From assembly GCF_900102815.1 (NCBI RefSeq), contig NZ_FNGF01000001.1, positions 951,443 through 1,015,442 on the forward strand: DNA of 64,000 nt. Direction: 5' to 3'. Position numbers and translations under genes: made by a program. Origin of the DNA: Glycomyces sambucus. GTDB lineage: Bacteria; Actinomycetota; Actinomycetes; Mycobacteriales; Micromonosporaceae. Positions 26,515 to 35,483 of the stretch are shown here, piece after piece. A model generated the notes under the pieces. That model made no database searches. It had not been told where the DNA came from and saw only the letters and a list, made by a program, of their open reading frames with translations. Within the stretch, counting starts at the first letter, position 1. Each line of letters starts with the position of its first letter.

Positions 26515-26803
26515 GTCACGGAGGCCGTCGGGCGTGATCGGCTTACTTGTCCGGTATGTCGACGCATAGGGCGGAACCAGGCACGATGGGTCGGAACAGG
26601 GGTCGCACGGGCGGTCTAAGGTGGGCGATAAGCGGCCTTCCTCACCCGCGAAACCGAGCACTCCTCACGTACGGGGCGTGGTCCGCTAGCATCCAAGGTT
26701 CTGCGGGTGCCGGCCGGACCCACCACCCTTCGGCAGCGCTCGCCGAAGCCGACTCGGGCCGCGCGCCGAGGGCCGGCACCTCACAACTCGTGGATGGTTG
26801 AGC
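26515..26803 (+). promoter_or_regulatory. PBP promoter and structured 5' leader
   Basis: This 289-bp gap has no gene. A TAGCAT -10-like box is at 26687-26692, giving a leader near 105 nt. The leader can fold as a three-way junction. P1 is 26706-26715 with 26771-26780 (10 perfect pairs), P2 is 26728-26734 with 26742-26748 (7 pairs), and P3 is 26753-26757 with 26766-26770 (5 pairs). It may be a cis-regulatory RNA; no known riboswitch class was recognised. Confidence 0.45.
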
Positions 26804-29656
26804 ATGAGCGACGTTTACCGCCCCTCTCCGGGCCACTCGGCCGGACCTCCCGGATCTCCCGCAGGACCTCCGGCCGGACCGCGACCCGGATTCCAGGCGA
26901 CGCCTCCGGCACGGCCCCAGGGCCTCCCGCCGGGACGAGCCGTGCCGCCGCCGCCCATGGGCCCGCCCGCGGGACCGCCGCCCGGCCTCCCGGCCGGACC
27001 GCCGCCGCCCCCGATGGGACCGCCCTCCGGCGGCGCCCCAGCAGGACCGCCGCCCGCCGGTCCCCCGGCCGCCGCCGGCCGCGCCGGCGTCGGGCGCGCC
27101 TCCGTGGTCGCCGCCAGGCCCAAGCCGGCCCCCGGCACGCCGCCCCCGGGCAAGAAGCGCAAGAAGCAGATCTCGGTGCGCCGCCGCCGCGTCTACGCCG
27201 CGCTCATCATGGTCTGCCTCATGCTGCTCGGCGCCGTCACCGTGGCCGGGTCCTGGTTCTTCCAGAACGTGCCCGCGCCCAAGGACCTCAAGTTCGGCGA
27301 GTCCACCACGATCACCTACGCCGACGGCACCACCGTCGCCGGGTACGGCGAGTACACCCGCAAGCTCGTCGACACCTACGAGGAGCTGCCCGACCAGGTC
27401 GTCTGGGGCCTGCTGGCGCTGGAGGACAAGGACTTCTTCGAGCACGACGGCGTCGACTACAAGGGCACCATGCGCGCCCTGGTCAACAACGTCACCGGCG
27501 GCGACACCCAGGGCGCGTCCACGATCAGCCAGCAGTACGCGGGCATGGTCATGGAGATCCGCGACGACATGTCGTACGGCCGCAAGGCCCGCGAGGCCGT
27601 CATGGCCATGAAGCTGGAGCAGCAGTACTCCAAGGAGACGATCCTCCTCCACTACCTCAACCTCAACTTCTACGGCCGCGGCAGCTACGGCATCGCCGCC
27701 GCCGCCGAGATCTGGTTCGGCGTGCCGCTCAAGGACCTCACCTGGGGCCAGGGCGTCATGCTCGCCATGCAGGTCAAGGCCGGCGACGGCTCCTTCGACC
27801 CGCGCCTGGTCGAGGAGGGCGACACCGCGCCCCTCGACCGGTGGACGCACGGCATGGAGCAGCTGCTGACGCTCACCGACGACCTCAGCGACGAGCAGCT
27901 CGCCGCCGTCCAGACCGAGCTCGACGCCGGCATGCCCGCGACCCTCGAAACGCTCGAGAACCCGGGCACCTGGGGCCACGAAGGGGCCACCGGCTTCATC
28001 ACCAACCCCACCGACGGCTACATCTGGGAGGAGCTGGAGAGCCGCTACGGCCTCACCCAGGAGGACTTCTACGGCGAGAAGGAGGGCACCGGCGGGTACA
28101 CCGTCCAGCTCACCCTCGACCCCGAGATCCAGGCGCTCGCGATCGAGACCGCCAGCCGCGGCGACCTCAAGCGGGTGAAGAACGACGACGACCAGTTCGT
28201 CGACGACAACGGCGAGGTCGTCGAACGGGCGGCCGCGGCCGAGTACGTGAACGACGACGGGTTCTTCGAGTTCGAGGACGACAACGACAAGGCCGCGCTG
28301 TACGAGTTCAACGAGTCGATGGCCGACGCGGTCGTCGCCGTCGAACCGGGCACCGGCCGGGTCCTCGGCTACTACGGCGGGAACAACGGCCTCGGCATCG
28401 ACAAGGCCGGCATCGAGAACCCGCACCCGCCGTCCTCGACGTTCAAGATGGTCACCGCCGCGACGGCGATCCTCGAAGGCGCCTCGATCGACTCGTGGTG
28501 GAACTCCGACTCGCCCCGCGAGTTCGAGGCCCGCGGCGACGCCGGGCCCGTCAGCAACGCCGGGCGCACCGAGAACATCGACAAGACGCTCACCGACTCC
28601 GTCCGCGACTCCCGCAACACCCCGATGTACGCGATCGCCGAGAAGTACGGCGCCACCACGGTCCTGGAGACCGCCATCAGGATGGGCCTGCGCACCATGC
28701 AGGCCACCTCCTCGGGCGACATCTACCGGTTCTACATCGAGGACGACGGCACCATCACCTACACGGTGCACAACACCGTGGAGGCCGACGGCGGGTACGT
28801 CACCGACGCCAACGGCAACATCGACCCGCTCGCCTCGGTCAACGGCTACGACGACGACGGCAACGCGGTCCGCACCCCGCTCAACCTCGACGACACCCGC
28901 GCCCCGTTCGACTACGAGATCGGCTTCGGGCAGTTCCCGACCTCCGTCAAGGACATGGCGACCGTGTATGCGACCATCGCGAACGACGGCGTCTACAACG
29001 AGACGCACTTCGTCGAGAAGGTCCTCGACCGCGACGGCAACGAGGTCCCCACGATCCGCGGTCTGGAGGAGACCCAGGCCATGGACGCGAGCATCGCCCG
29101 CAACCTCCAGTGGGTCGGCTCCGAGATCGACGGCGACGGCGGCGCGATCGACCACCCGTACACCGGCAAGACCGGTACGTGGGAGGCGAACTGGGACGGC
29201 TTCGACGACGCCAACGCCCACACCTGGTACGTCGGCGCCATCAAGCAGCTCAGCATCGCCGCGTGGGTCGGCAACGCCACCGCCGAGTCCGCGCCGCTGC
29301 TGAACAAGGACGGCGGCACCGACAACGTCTTCGGTGGCACCTTGAGCTATCCGGTCTGGAAGCAGTTCATGGAGGGCGCGATCGAGGCCAAGGAGTACGA
29401 GCGGGTCGACTGGACCCAGGCCGAACCCCAGGGCAGCGCCATCGTCGACGACATCGTCAACGACGACGGCACGATCGACGCCGACAGCGCCTACTGCGCC
29501 ACCCCGACCGGCGCGGCCGACACCCGCTGCGCCGCCGCGCACCAGCCCGGCGGCGGCGGGGAGGAGTGCGACCCGATCTCCGAGTGGATGGGGCTGTGCA
29601 CCAATGAGGAAGAAGGCGGCCCCGGCGGCGGGGGCGGCGGCGGCCGCGACGACTAG
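26804..29656 (+). CDS. Class A penicillin-binding protein (transglycosylase/transpeptidase)
   Basis: This 950-residue bifunctional murein synthase has a cytoplasmic tail of about 115 residues that is Pro/Gly-rich, then a basic stretch and one membrane segment (about 131-153). The GT51 transglycosylase domain follows, with Glu207 in LALEDKDFFEHDGV and GASTISQQYAG. The transpeptidase domain has the S545-T-F-K548 motif, SRN in DSRNTPMY and KTG in YTGKTGTW. The end is poly-Gly. ATG at 26804 is preferred over TTG two codons earlier. It polymerises lipid II and cross-links peptidoglycan outside the membrane. It stands alone with its own structured leader. Confidence 0.93.
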   Translation: MSDVYRPSPGHSAGPPGSPAGPPAGPRPGFQATPPARPQGLPPGRAVPPPPMGPPAGPPPGLPAGPPPPPMGPPSGGAPAGPPPAGPPAAAGRAGVGRASVVAARPKPAPGTPPPGKKRKKQISVRRRRVYAALIMVCLMLLGAVTVAGSWFFQNVPAPKDLKFGESTTITYADGTTVAGYGEYTRKLVDTYEELPDQVVWGLLALEDKDFFEHDGVDYKGTMRALVNNVTGGDTQGASTISQQYAGMVMEIRDDMSYGRKAREAVMAMKLEQQYSKETILLHYLNLNFYGRGSYGIAAAAEIWFGVPLKDLTWGQGVMLAMQVKAGDGSFDPRLVEEGDTAPLDRWTHGMEQLLTLTDDLSDEQLAAVQTELDAGMPATLETLENPGTWGHEGATGFITNPTDGYIWEELESRYGLTQEDFYGEKEGTGGYTVQLTLDPEIQALAIETASRGDLKRVKNDDDQFVDDNGEVVERAAAAEYVNDDGFFEFEDDNDKAALYEFNESMADAVVAVEPGTGRVLGYYGGNNGLGIDKAGIENPHPPSSTFKMVTAATAILEGASIDSWWNSDSPREFEARGDAGPVSNAGRTENIDKTLTDSVRDSRNTPMYAIAEKYGATTVLETAIRMGLRTMQATSSGDIYRFYIEDDGTITYTVHNTVEADGGYVTDANGNIDPLASVNGYDDDGNAVRTPLNLDDTRAPFDYEIGFGQFPTSVKDMATVYATIANDGVYNETHFVEKVLDRDGNEVPTIRGLEETQAMDASIARNLQWVGSEIDGDGGAIDHPYTGKTGTWEANWDGFDDANAHTWYVGAIKQLSIAAWVGNATAESAPLLNKDGGTDNVFGGTLSYPVWKQFMEGAIEAKEYERVDWTQAEPQGSAIVDDIVNDDGTIDADSAYCATPTGAADTRCAAAHQPGGGGEECDPISEWMGLCTNEEEGGPGGGGGGGRDD

Positions 29657-29664
29657 CGCGACGT

Positions 29665-29702
29665 GACAGGGCCCGGCGGGATCACTCCTGCCGGGCCCTG
29701 TC
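29665..29702. terminator. Bidirectional terminator after the PBP gene
   Basis: A perfect 13-bp stem (GACAGGGCCCGGC and complement) with a 12-nt loop lies between convergent genes. Confidence 0.7.
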
Positions 29703-29712
29703 GCGTTGCGGC

Positions 29713-30969
29713 TCAGACGAACGCGTGGCCCTCGCCGCGGTACGTCGGGACCTCGTCCACGACCTCTCCGCGCCGCACGAGGTGGATCGTGTTCACCCGC
29801 TCGGCCAGCTCGCCGGCCTTCGCGTGGCGCATCCACACCCGGTCGCCGATCGCCAGCGCGTCGGCCGCGCGGCCCCGCAGCGGGGTCTGGACCTCGCCGG
29901 CGCCCTCGGTCTTGACGTACCGGAGCCCGCCGGGGAAGGACGGCTTGGGGAGCCGGTCGGGGCCGGGCACGCCCGAGGCGATCCAGCCGCCGCCGAGCGC
30001 GGTCACCATGCCGCGCTTGGGGCGCCGGACCACCGGGAGCGCGAAGTACGCGGCCGGGAGGGGCCGGATCGAGCGGTAGCCGTCGAACAGCGCCGGGGAG
30101 TAGAGCCCGGAGCCGGCGGCGATCTCGGTGACCGAGGGGTCGGCGGCGGTGGAGGCGACCGAGCCGGTGCCGCCGCCGTTGACGAACTCGAGGTCGGTGA
30201 CGCGCCGGACGGCGGCGACGGCCTCGGCGCGGCGCTCGGCGAGCTCGGCTTTGGAGATGGTCTGCATGAGCCGCACGATGGGGGCCTTGAGGGACGCGGC
30301 GCTGTAGGCGTCCTGGACGCCCGCGATCTGGCCCTCGTAGCCCATGATGCCGACGAGGGTGACGCCCGGGCGCTTGTCGATCTCGTGGGCCATGTCGAGG
30401 GCCTGGTCGGGGGTGCGGACCGGGGACCGGAAGGACCCGAGGTGGAGGCGGCCGCCGAGGAGTTCGAGGGAGACGTCGAGTTCGAGGCACAGGCGCAGGG
30501 GCCGCGACGGGTGCGGGTCGACGTGGCGGGTGAGGAACTCGAGGTGCTCGACCGAGTCGACCATGAGGGTGATGCGGCGGGCGAGTCCGTCGTCGGCGGC
30601 GAGTGCGCGCAGGGCGTCGGTGTCGGCGGTCGGGTAGGCGACGACGATGTCGCCGAACTCCCCGTGCTCGTCGGCGCCGGCCAGCCACAGGGCCTCGGGG
30701 AGCGTGAACCCGAGGACGCCTTTGAAGCCGGGCTGCGCGAGGGCGCGGCGCATGAGGGCGCGGCAGCGCAGGGACTTGCTGGCGAGCCGGAGCGGTTTGC
30801 CGATCGCGTTGCGGCGCAGGATGGCCGCGTTGGTGTCGAAGGCGTCGAGGTCGACGGCGGCGAACGGCGGCTGGAGGCCGGCCGTGGCGCGGTCGAGGAC
30901 CCCGAACCGCTGGTCGGCGCCGCCGTTGGCGGCGGCCCCTGGCGAGCGCGTTCCTCCCTGGTGTCCCAT
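29713..30969 (-). CDS. PLP-dependent amino acid deaminase/aldolase (alanine racemase-like fold)
   Basis: This 418-residue protein has an N-terminal TIM-barrel of the alanine racemase/D-threonine aldolase type. The PLP lysine is Lys65 in LRLASKSLRCRA. The middle part has VDSVEHLEFL and the phosphate-site region EFVNGGGTGSVAS, and the C-terminal beta domain ends with WMRHAKAGELAERVN. Members of this family act on D-amino acids or beta-hydroxy amino acids. ATG at 30969 has GGAAGGG six bases upstream. It is divergent from a sugar-lactone oxidase gene, a neighbour pair seen in other actinomycetes. The physiological substrate is not known. Confidence 0.8.
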   Translation of the reverse strand: MGHQGGTRSPGAAANGGADQRFGVLDRATAGLQPPFAAVDLDAFDTNAAILRRNAIGKPLRLASKSLRCRALMRRALAQPGFKGVLGFTLPEALWLAGADEHGEFGDIVVAYPTADTDALRALAADDGLARRITLMVDSVEHLEFLTRHVDPHPSRPLRLCLELDVSLELLGGRLHLGSFRSPVRTPDQALDMAHEIDKRPGVTLVGIMGYEGQIAGVQDAYSAASLKAPIVRLMQTISKAELAERRAEAVAAVRRVTDLEFVNGGGTGSVASTAADPSVTEIAAGSGLYSPALFDGYRSIRPLPAAYFALPVVRRPKRGMVTALGGGWIASGVPGPDRLPKPSFPGGLRYVKTEGAGEVQTPLRGRAADALAIGDRVWMRHAKAGELAERVNTIHLVRRGEVVDEVPTYRGEGHAFV

Positions 30970-31061
30970 GCGTCTTCCCTTCCGCAGGTCAAGTGGGGTT
31001 AGATGAAAGCTACCGTGAAGTACACCTCGTATTCAACAGAGTCGTTGGAAGGACCGCCGCC

Positions 31062-32384
31062 ATGGGGACCCCCGTCGTCGAGAACGCGCGCTGGCAGAAC
31101 TGGTCGGGCACCGAGGCCGCGGAGCCGGTGCGGACCGTGCGTCCGGAGGGCGTCGAGGAGCTGTCGGCCGCGGTGGTCGCGGCGGGCGGGGACGGCCTGC
31201 GGGTCAAGGCCGTGGGCGCGGGGCACTCGTTCAGCGCGATCGCGGTGCCTGAGGGGGTGCGGATCGACATGGGCGGGCTCGACGAGGTGGTGTCGGTGGA
31301 CCCGAGGTCGGGGCTGGTGACGGTGGAGGCGGGGATGCCGCTGTGGCGGTTGAACCAGGTTCTGGACGCGCACGGGCTGGCGCTGGAGAACATGGGCGAC
31401 ATCGACCGGCAGACGATCTCGGGGGCGATCTCGACCGGGACGCACGGCACGGGCGACCGGTACCGGGGGTTCGCGTGGCAGGTCAAGGGCGTGAAGCTGG
31501 TACTGGCGAACGGCGAGGCCGTGCAGTGTACGGAGTTCGAGCGGCCGGAGCTGTTCGCGGCGGCGCGGCTGGGGCTCGGGGCGGTGGGGGTGATCGCGGA
31601 GGTGACGCTCCAATGCGTGCCGGCGTTCCGGCTGCACGCGGTCGAGCGGCCCGAGCGGCTGGACGCGGTCCTGGGGGGCCTGGACGAGCTGGTGGCGGAG
31701 AACGACCACTTCGAGTTCTACTGGTTCCCGCACACGGACCGGACGCTGACGAAGCGGAACAACCGGCACGCGATGTCGGAGCGGGGCCGGGCGCCGAGCC
31801 GCCTGTCGTACTGGTGGAACGAGGGGTTCACGGAGAACACGCTGTTCTCGGCGAGCAACCGGGTGGGGGTGCGGTTCCCGGGAATGGTGCCGCGGCTGAA
31901 CCGGATCGCGGGGCGGGTGTGGAGCGCGCGGGAGTACACGGACGTGTCGCACCGGATCTTCACGTCGCCGCGGTCGGTGGTGTTCCGGGAGATGGAGTAC
32001 GCGCTGCCGCGGGAGGCGCTGCCGACGGTGCTGCGGGAGCTGAAGGCGCTGGTGGAGCGGGAGGGGCACACGGTGTCGTTCCCGGTGGAGGTGCGGTTCG
32101 CGGCGGCCGACGACATCTGGCTGTCGACGGCGCAGGGGCGGCGGACGGCGTACGTGGCGGTGCACCAGTTCCGGGGGCACGACCACGTGCCGTACTTCCG
32201 GAACTGCGAGGCGGTGTTCGACGCGGCGGAGGGGCGCCCGCACTGGGGGAAGATGCACACGCTGGGGGCGGCGGAGCTGTCGCGGCGGTACAAGCACTTC
32301 GAGGACTTCCGGCGGGTGCGGGACGAGGCGGACCCGGAGCGGCGCTTCGCGAACGCGTACCTGGAGCGGGTGCTGGGGGCCTGA
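31062..32384 (+). CDS. D-arabinono-1,4-lactone oxidase-like FAD oxidase
   Basis: This 440-residue oxidase is of the vanillyl-alcohol oxidase fold. The N-terminal FAD_binding_4 domain has KAVGAGHSFSAIA and the strongly conserved SGAISTGTHGTG. The C-terminal ALO domain ends with GKMHTLGAAELSRRY and DPERRFANAYLERVLG. Related enzymes oxidise sugar-1,4-lactones or alditols with oxygen and yield hydrogen peroxide. ATG at 31062 is chosen because GGAAGGA lies eight bases upstream. The in-frame upstream start at 30993 would cross the divergent promoter region. Whether the substrate is a lactone, xylitol or another sugar alcohol cannot be decided here. Confidence 0.82.
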   Translation: MGTPVVENARWQNWSGTEAAEPVRTVRPEGVEELSAAVVAAGGDGLRVKAVGAGHSFSAIAVPEGVRIDMGGLDEVVSVDPRSGLVTVEAGMPLWRLNQVLDAHGLALENMGDIDRQTISGAISTGTHGTGDRYRGFAWQVKGVKLVLANGEAVQCTEFERPELFAAARLGLGAVGVIAEVTLQCVPAFRLHAVERPERLDAVLGGLDELVAENDHFEFYWFPHTDRTLTKRNNRHAMSERGRAPSRLSYWWNEGFTENTLFSASNRVGVRFPGMVPRLNRIAGRVWSAREYTDVSHRIFTSPRSVVFREMEYALPREALPTVLRELKALVEREGHTVSFPVEVRFAAADDIWLSTAQGRRTAYVAVHQFRGHDHVPYFRNCEAVFDAAEGRPHWGKMHTLGAAELSRRYKHFEDFRRVRDEADPERRFANAYLERVLGA

Positions 32385-32414
32385 CGGCGGCGGGCCGCCG
32401 CCAGGCCGCGGCCG

Positions 32415-32819
32415 TCAGCAGGAGCCCTGGGTCATGAGGCTCTCGGCGTCGTCGTTGAAGCCCACTTCCTTGAAGTTCTGGATGGGCTGGTAGGCGTGGA
32501 TGCAGTACGAGGCGCCCTGGGCGCCGTCGTCGGCGTAGACGACGATCGCGTAGCCGGTGCGGTTGAGGGCGGAGCTGATCTCGTTGTCGCCGTTCCAGCC
32601 GCCGATCTCGAAGATCTGGCCGGTGCCGGAGGGCTGCCAGTTGACCCACTTGTCGCCGCCGTAGCCGGCGTCCTCCCACATGCAGACGTGGTTCTCTTCG
32701 CAGGTGCCGGCCTCGGTGAGGGGCGCGGCGGCGGCCGCGGCGCCGGTGAGGGCGGTGGCGGCGAGGGCCGCGGCCCCGGCGGCGGCGAGTGCGGTGGTGA
32801 TCCGTCGTGCAGTGGGCAT
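32415..32819 (-). CDS. Secreted peptidase inhibitor family I36 protein
   Basis: The protein has 134 residues with a clear signal peptide (ARRITTALAAAGAAALAATA, cleavage near AAA-AP). The mature part has the beta-gamma-crystallin-like pattern of the I36 inhibitors of actinomycetes: CEENHVCMWEDAGYGGDKWV, several aromatic residues and paired Cys (four in all). The type member, the Streptomyces metalloproteinase inhibitor, blocks thermolysin-like proteases. Many relatives have no proven activity. The start has GAAGGAG about seven bases upstream. It is convergent with the lactone oxidase. Confidence 0.78.
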   Translation of the reverse strand: MPTARRITTALAAAGAAALAATALTGAAAAAAPLTEAGTCEENHVCMWEDAGYGGDKWVNWQPSGTGQIFEIGGWNGDNEISSALNRTGYAIVVYADDGAQGASYCIHAYQPIQNFKEVGFNDDAESLMTQGSC

Positions 32820-32963
32820 CGTGGTCTCCTTCGTTCGGATGCGGTTGCGCCGGATGGCGACACGTCACGATCAGTGATCGCGTCAAGACACAACGCGAAT
32901 GAGTTTACGGATCGCGCGGTGCGGCGGGCCGAGTTCGGGGAATCCGCTGTCGGACGGGTGGGC

Positions 32964-32969
32964 TACCTT
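32964..32969 (+). promoter_or_regulatory. -10 box (TACCTT) for a leaderless reductase gene
   Basis: TACCTT ends six bases before GTG 32976. This fixes that GTG as the likely first codon. Confidence 0.5.
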
Positions 32970-32975
32970 TTGGCG

Positions 32976-33719
32976 GTGGGAGAGCTGCGGTACCGAGAAC
33001 TCGATGAACTGACCGACGACGAGGTCTACGAGGCGTACGCGCCGCCCGAGCCGGACTGGCTGCGGGTGAACTTCGTGTCCAGCGCCGACGGCGCGGCGAC
33101 CCTGGGGGGCCTGTCGGGGTCCCTTTCGGGTGAAGCCGACAAGCGGGTCTTCAAGGTCCTGCGGGCCCGGTGCGACGTGCTCGTGGCCGGGGCGCAGACG
33201 GTCCGGGCCGAGGGGTACGGCCGCCTGGTGCTCTCCGAGGACCGGATGGCGTGGCGGCGGGCGCAGGGGCTGCCCGAGGTGCCGGTGATGGCGATCGTGA
33301 CGCGAACGGCGGCCCTCGATCCGGGGGCGGCGATCTTCGCGGAGGCGCCGCGGCGTCCGATCCTGCTGTGCCCGGGGGGCCTGGAGGAGGAGCGGGTCGC
33401 GCCGTTCCGGGAGGTCGCCGACGTGATCCAGACGGGCACGAACTGGGTGGACCTGACCGCGGCGGTCGCCGCGCTGCGCGAGCGGGGCCTGCGGCAGATC
33501 CTCTGCGAGGGCGGGCCGCACCTGTTCGGGGACCTCGTGGCGGCCGACCTCGTCGACGAACTGGACCTGACGCTGTCGCCGCTGCTGGTGGGCGGCGGGC
33601 CGTACCGGATCGCGGAGGGGCACGAGTCCTCGGTCGCGAGGCGGCTTCGCCTGCGACACGTCCTCGAAGCCGGGGACGACCTCATCCTGCGCTACGTGCG
33701 AGGATCGACCGATGAGTGA
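32976..33719 (+). CDS. Pyrimidine reductase family protein (RibD C-terminal domain)
   Basis: This 247-residue protein has the dihydrofolate-reductase-like fold of the RibD reductase domain. Marks are LRVNFVSSADGAATLGG near the N terminus, the NADPH-binding VLVAGAQTVRAEGYG, the region LRQILCEGGPHLFGDLVAADL and LLVGGGPYRIAEG. In riboflavin synthesis this domain reduces the ribosyl side chain of the pyrimidine intermediate. Free-standing actinobacterial copies are often second paralogues of unclear role. GTG at 32976 is used because of the -10 box six bases upstream. The stop overlaps the herA-like start by eight bases, so it may lead that operon. Confidence 0.8.
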   Translation: MGELRYRELDELTDDEVYEAYAPPEPDWLRVNFVSSADGAATLGGLSGSLSGEADKRVFKVLRARCDVLVAGAQTVRAEGYGRLVLSEDRMAWRRAQGLPEVPVMAIVTRTAALDPGAAIFAEAPRRPILLCPGGLEEERVAPFREVADVIQTGTNWVDLTAAVAALRERGLRQILCEGGPHLFGDLVAADLVDELDLTLSPLLVGGGPYRIAEGHESSVARRLRLRHVLEAGDDLILRYVRGSTDE

Positions 33720-35439
33720 TTCGGTGGGCCGCGTGCTCGGCACGGAGGACGCGACGCCCCTGTCGTTCTGGGTCGGCGTCGGCCCGGAGGCGTACGCGCA
33801 GCTCGACGACGTGCTCACCACCGAGCGGCAGGTCCCCGGGGTCGGCACGGTCCGCATCTCCGGCGTGGTCACCGCGGTGCGCAGCCGCCATGAAGGGGCC
33901 CAGTTCGACTCCGACGTGTTCGACATCGCCGGGGGCCTGCTCCCCGCGCAGGTGCAGGAGGCCGCCGAGGTCACGGTGACGCGCGTCGAGCCCGAGGTGT
34001 TCGTGCCCCCGCGCCCCGGCGCCGAGGTCCAGCGCGCCACCGGCGAGGACCGCGACCGGGCCCTGTACTTCGACGGCATGGCACGCCAAGTGCCTCTTGG
34101 GTTCTCGCGGGACGGCCAGCCGGTGTTCCTGAACCCGGACTTCCTCGACGGCACCCGGGGCGCGCACGTCTCGATCTCCGGTATCTCCGGTGTGGCCACG
34201 AAGACCTCGTTCGCGACCTGGATGCTGTACTCGCTGCTCCACTCCGGCGCCTTGGGCGCGGAGGCCGCGAACACCAAGGCGCTCATCTTCAACGTCAAGG
34301 GCGAGGACCTGCTGCTCCTGGACCACGACAACACCAAGATCGACGAGACGGTCCGCGACTCGTACCGGCGCCTGGGCATGGAGCCCGGCGCGTTCAAGTC
34401 CGTGGAGGTGCTCGCGCCGCCGCGCGAAGGGGACTCCAACGGCGTCCCGGACGTGGCGTGCCGGTCCACCGGCGTCGACGCGTTCTACTGGACGCTCGCC
34501 GAGTTCTGCCAGCTCAACCTGCTGCCGTTCGTGTTCGCCGACGGCGACGACGACCGCCAGCAGTACACGATGGTCGTCCACCAGGTCGCGGCCCGGCTGC
34601 GCAAGGAGGCCCGCCCCAAGGACAACGGCGCGATCAGCGTCGACGGGCGGCTGCTCACCAGCTACCGGGACCTCGTCGACCTCGTGTGCGAGCGCCTCGC
34701 CGACGACGAGACCCGCACCGAGTGGGCCGGATCGGCGATCGGCCTGGGCACCGTCAACGCGTTCATCCGCCGGCTCATCGCCTCCGGGCGCGACATCGGC
34801 CGCCTCATCCGCGGCGACCTGCCGCCGCGCGGCGCGGCCCTGTCCTCCGACGCGCAGGTGACGGTGGTCGACCTGCACAACCTGCCCGACCGGGCGCAGC
34901 GGTTCGTCGTCGGCGTGGTGCTGCGCAGCGAGTTCGAGCGCAAGGAGAAGGCCGGCACCGCCCGGCCGCTCCAGTTCGTCGTGCTCGACGAGCTGAACAA
35001 GTACGCGCCGCGCGAGGGCACCAGTCCGATCAAGGACATCCTGCTCGACATCGCCGAACGCGGCCGGTCCCTGGGGGTCATCCTCATCGGCGCCCAGCAG
35101 ACCGCGTCCGAAGTGGAGCGGCGCATCGCGTCGAACTCCGCGATCCGCGTCGTCGGCCGCCTCGACGCGGCCGAGGCCACCCGGCCCGAGTACGGGTTCC
35201 TCACCCAGGCGCAGCGCATGCGCGTGCTCATGGCCAAGCCCGGCACCATGTTCGTGGCGCAGCCCGAACTGCCGGTCCCGCTGGTGGTGAACTTCCCGTT
35301 CCCCGCCTGGGCCACCCGCCCCGCCGAGGCCGGGTCCGCCCCGGCCGCCGCGTCGCGGTCGGGCCGGGCGCTCTCCGCCACCGCCAAGGTCGACCCCTTC
35401 GACCTCGCCGGCGACGACGAGGACGACATTCCGTTCTGA
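33712..35439 (+). CDS. HerA-like ATPase (FtsK-HerA superfamily), SbcCD-linked
   Basis: The protein has 575 residues. The N-terminal region to about residue 145 is a beta-barrel (HAS-like) with PGVGTVRISGVVTAV. The P-loop is unusual: SGISGVATKTS at 156-166, with Thr where Gly normally precedes the Lys. Walker B is FVVLDELNKYAP, followed by AERGRSLGVILIGAQQT and a C-terminal strand with RVVGRLDAAEA. HerA is a hexameric DNA translocase that works with NurA nuclease and Mre11-Rad50 in archaeal end resection. Here it overlaps the upstream reductase gene and is followed by sbcD (44 bp), then sbcC, with a NurA-like gene 5 kb on. The family assignment is good; DNA translocation is inferred. Confidence 0.8.
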   Translation: MSDSVGRVLGTEDATPLSFWVGVGPEAYAQLDDVLTTERQVPGVGTVRISGVVTAVRSRHEGAQFDSDVFDIAGGLLPAQVQEAAEVTVTRVEPEVFVPPRPGAEVQRATGEDRDRALYFDGMARQVPLGFSRDGQPVFLNPDFLDGTRGAHVSISGISGVATKTSFATWMLYSLLHSGALGAEAANTKALIFNVKGEDLLLLDHDNTKIDETVRDSYRRLGMEPGAFKSVEVLAPPREGDSNGVPDVACRSTGVDAFYWTLAEFCQLNLLPFVFADGDDDRQQYTMVVHQVAARLRKEARPKDNGAISVDGRLLTSYRDLVDLVCERLADDETRTEWAGSAIGLGTVNAFIRRLIASGRDIGRLIRGDLPPRGAALSSDAQVTVVDLHNLPDRAQRFVVGVVLRSEFERKEKAGTARPLQFVVLDELNKYAPREGTSPIKDILLDIAERGRSLGVILIGAQQTASEVERRIASNSAIRVVGRLDAAEATRPEYGFLTQAQRMRVLMAKPGTMFVAQPELPVPLVVNFPFPAWATRPAEAGSAPAAASRSGRALSATAKVDPFDLAGDDEDDIPF

Positions 35440-35483
35440 GCCCGCCCAGGGCTCGCGAACTCCGCCCAGAGGGGGGCAACATC

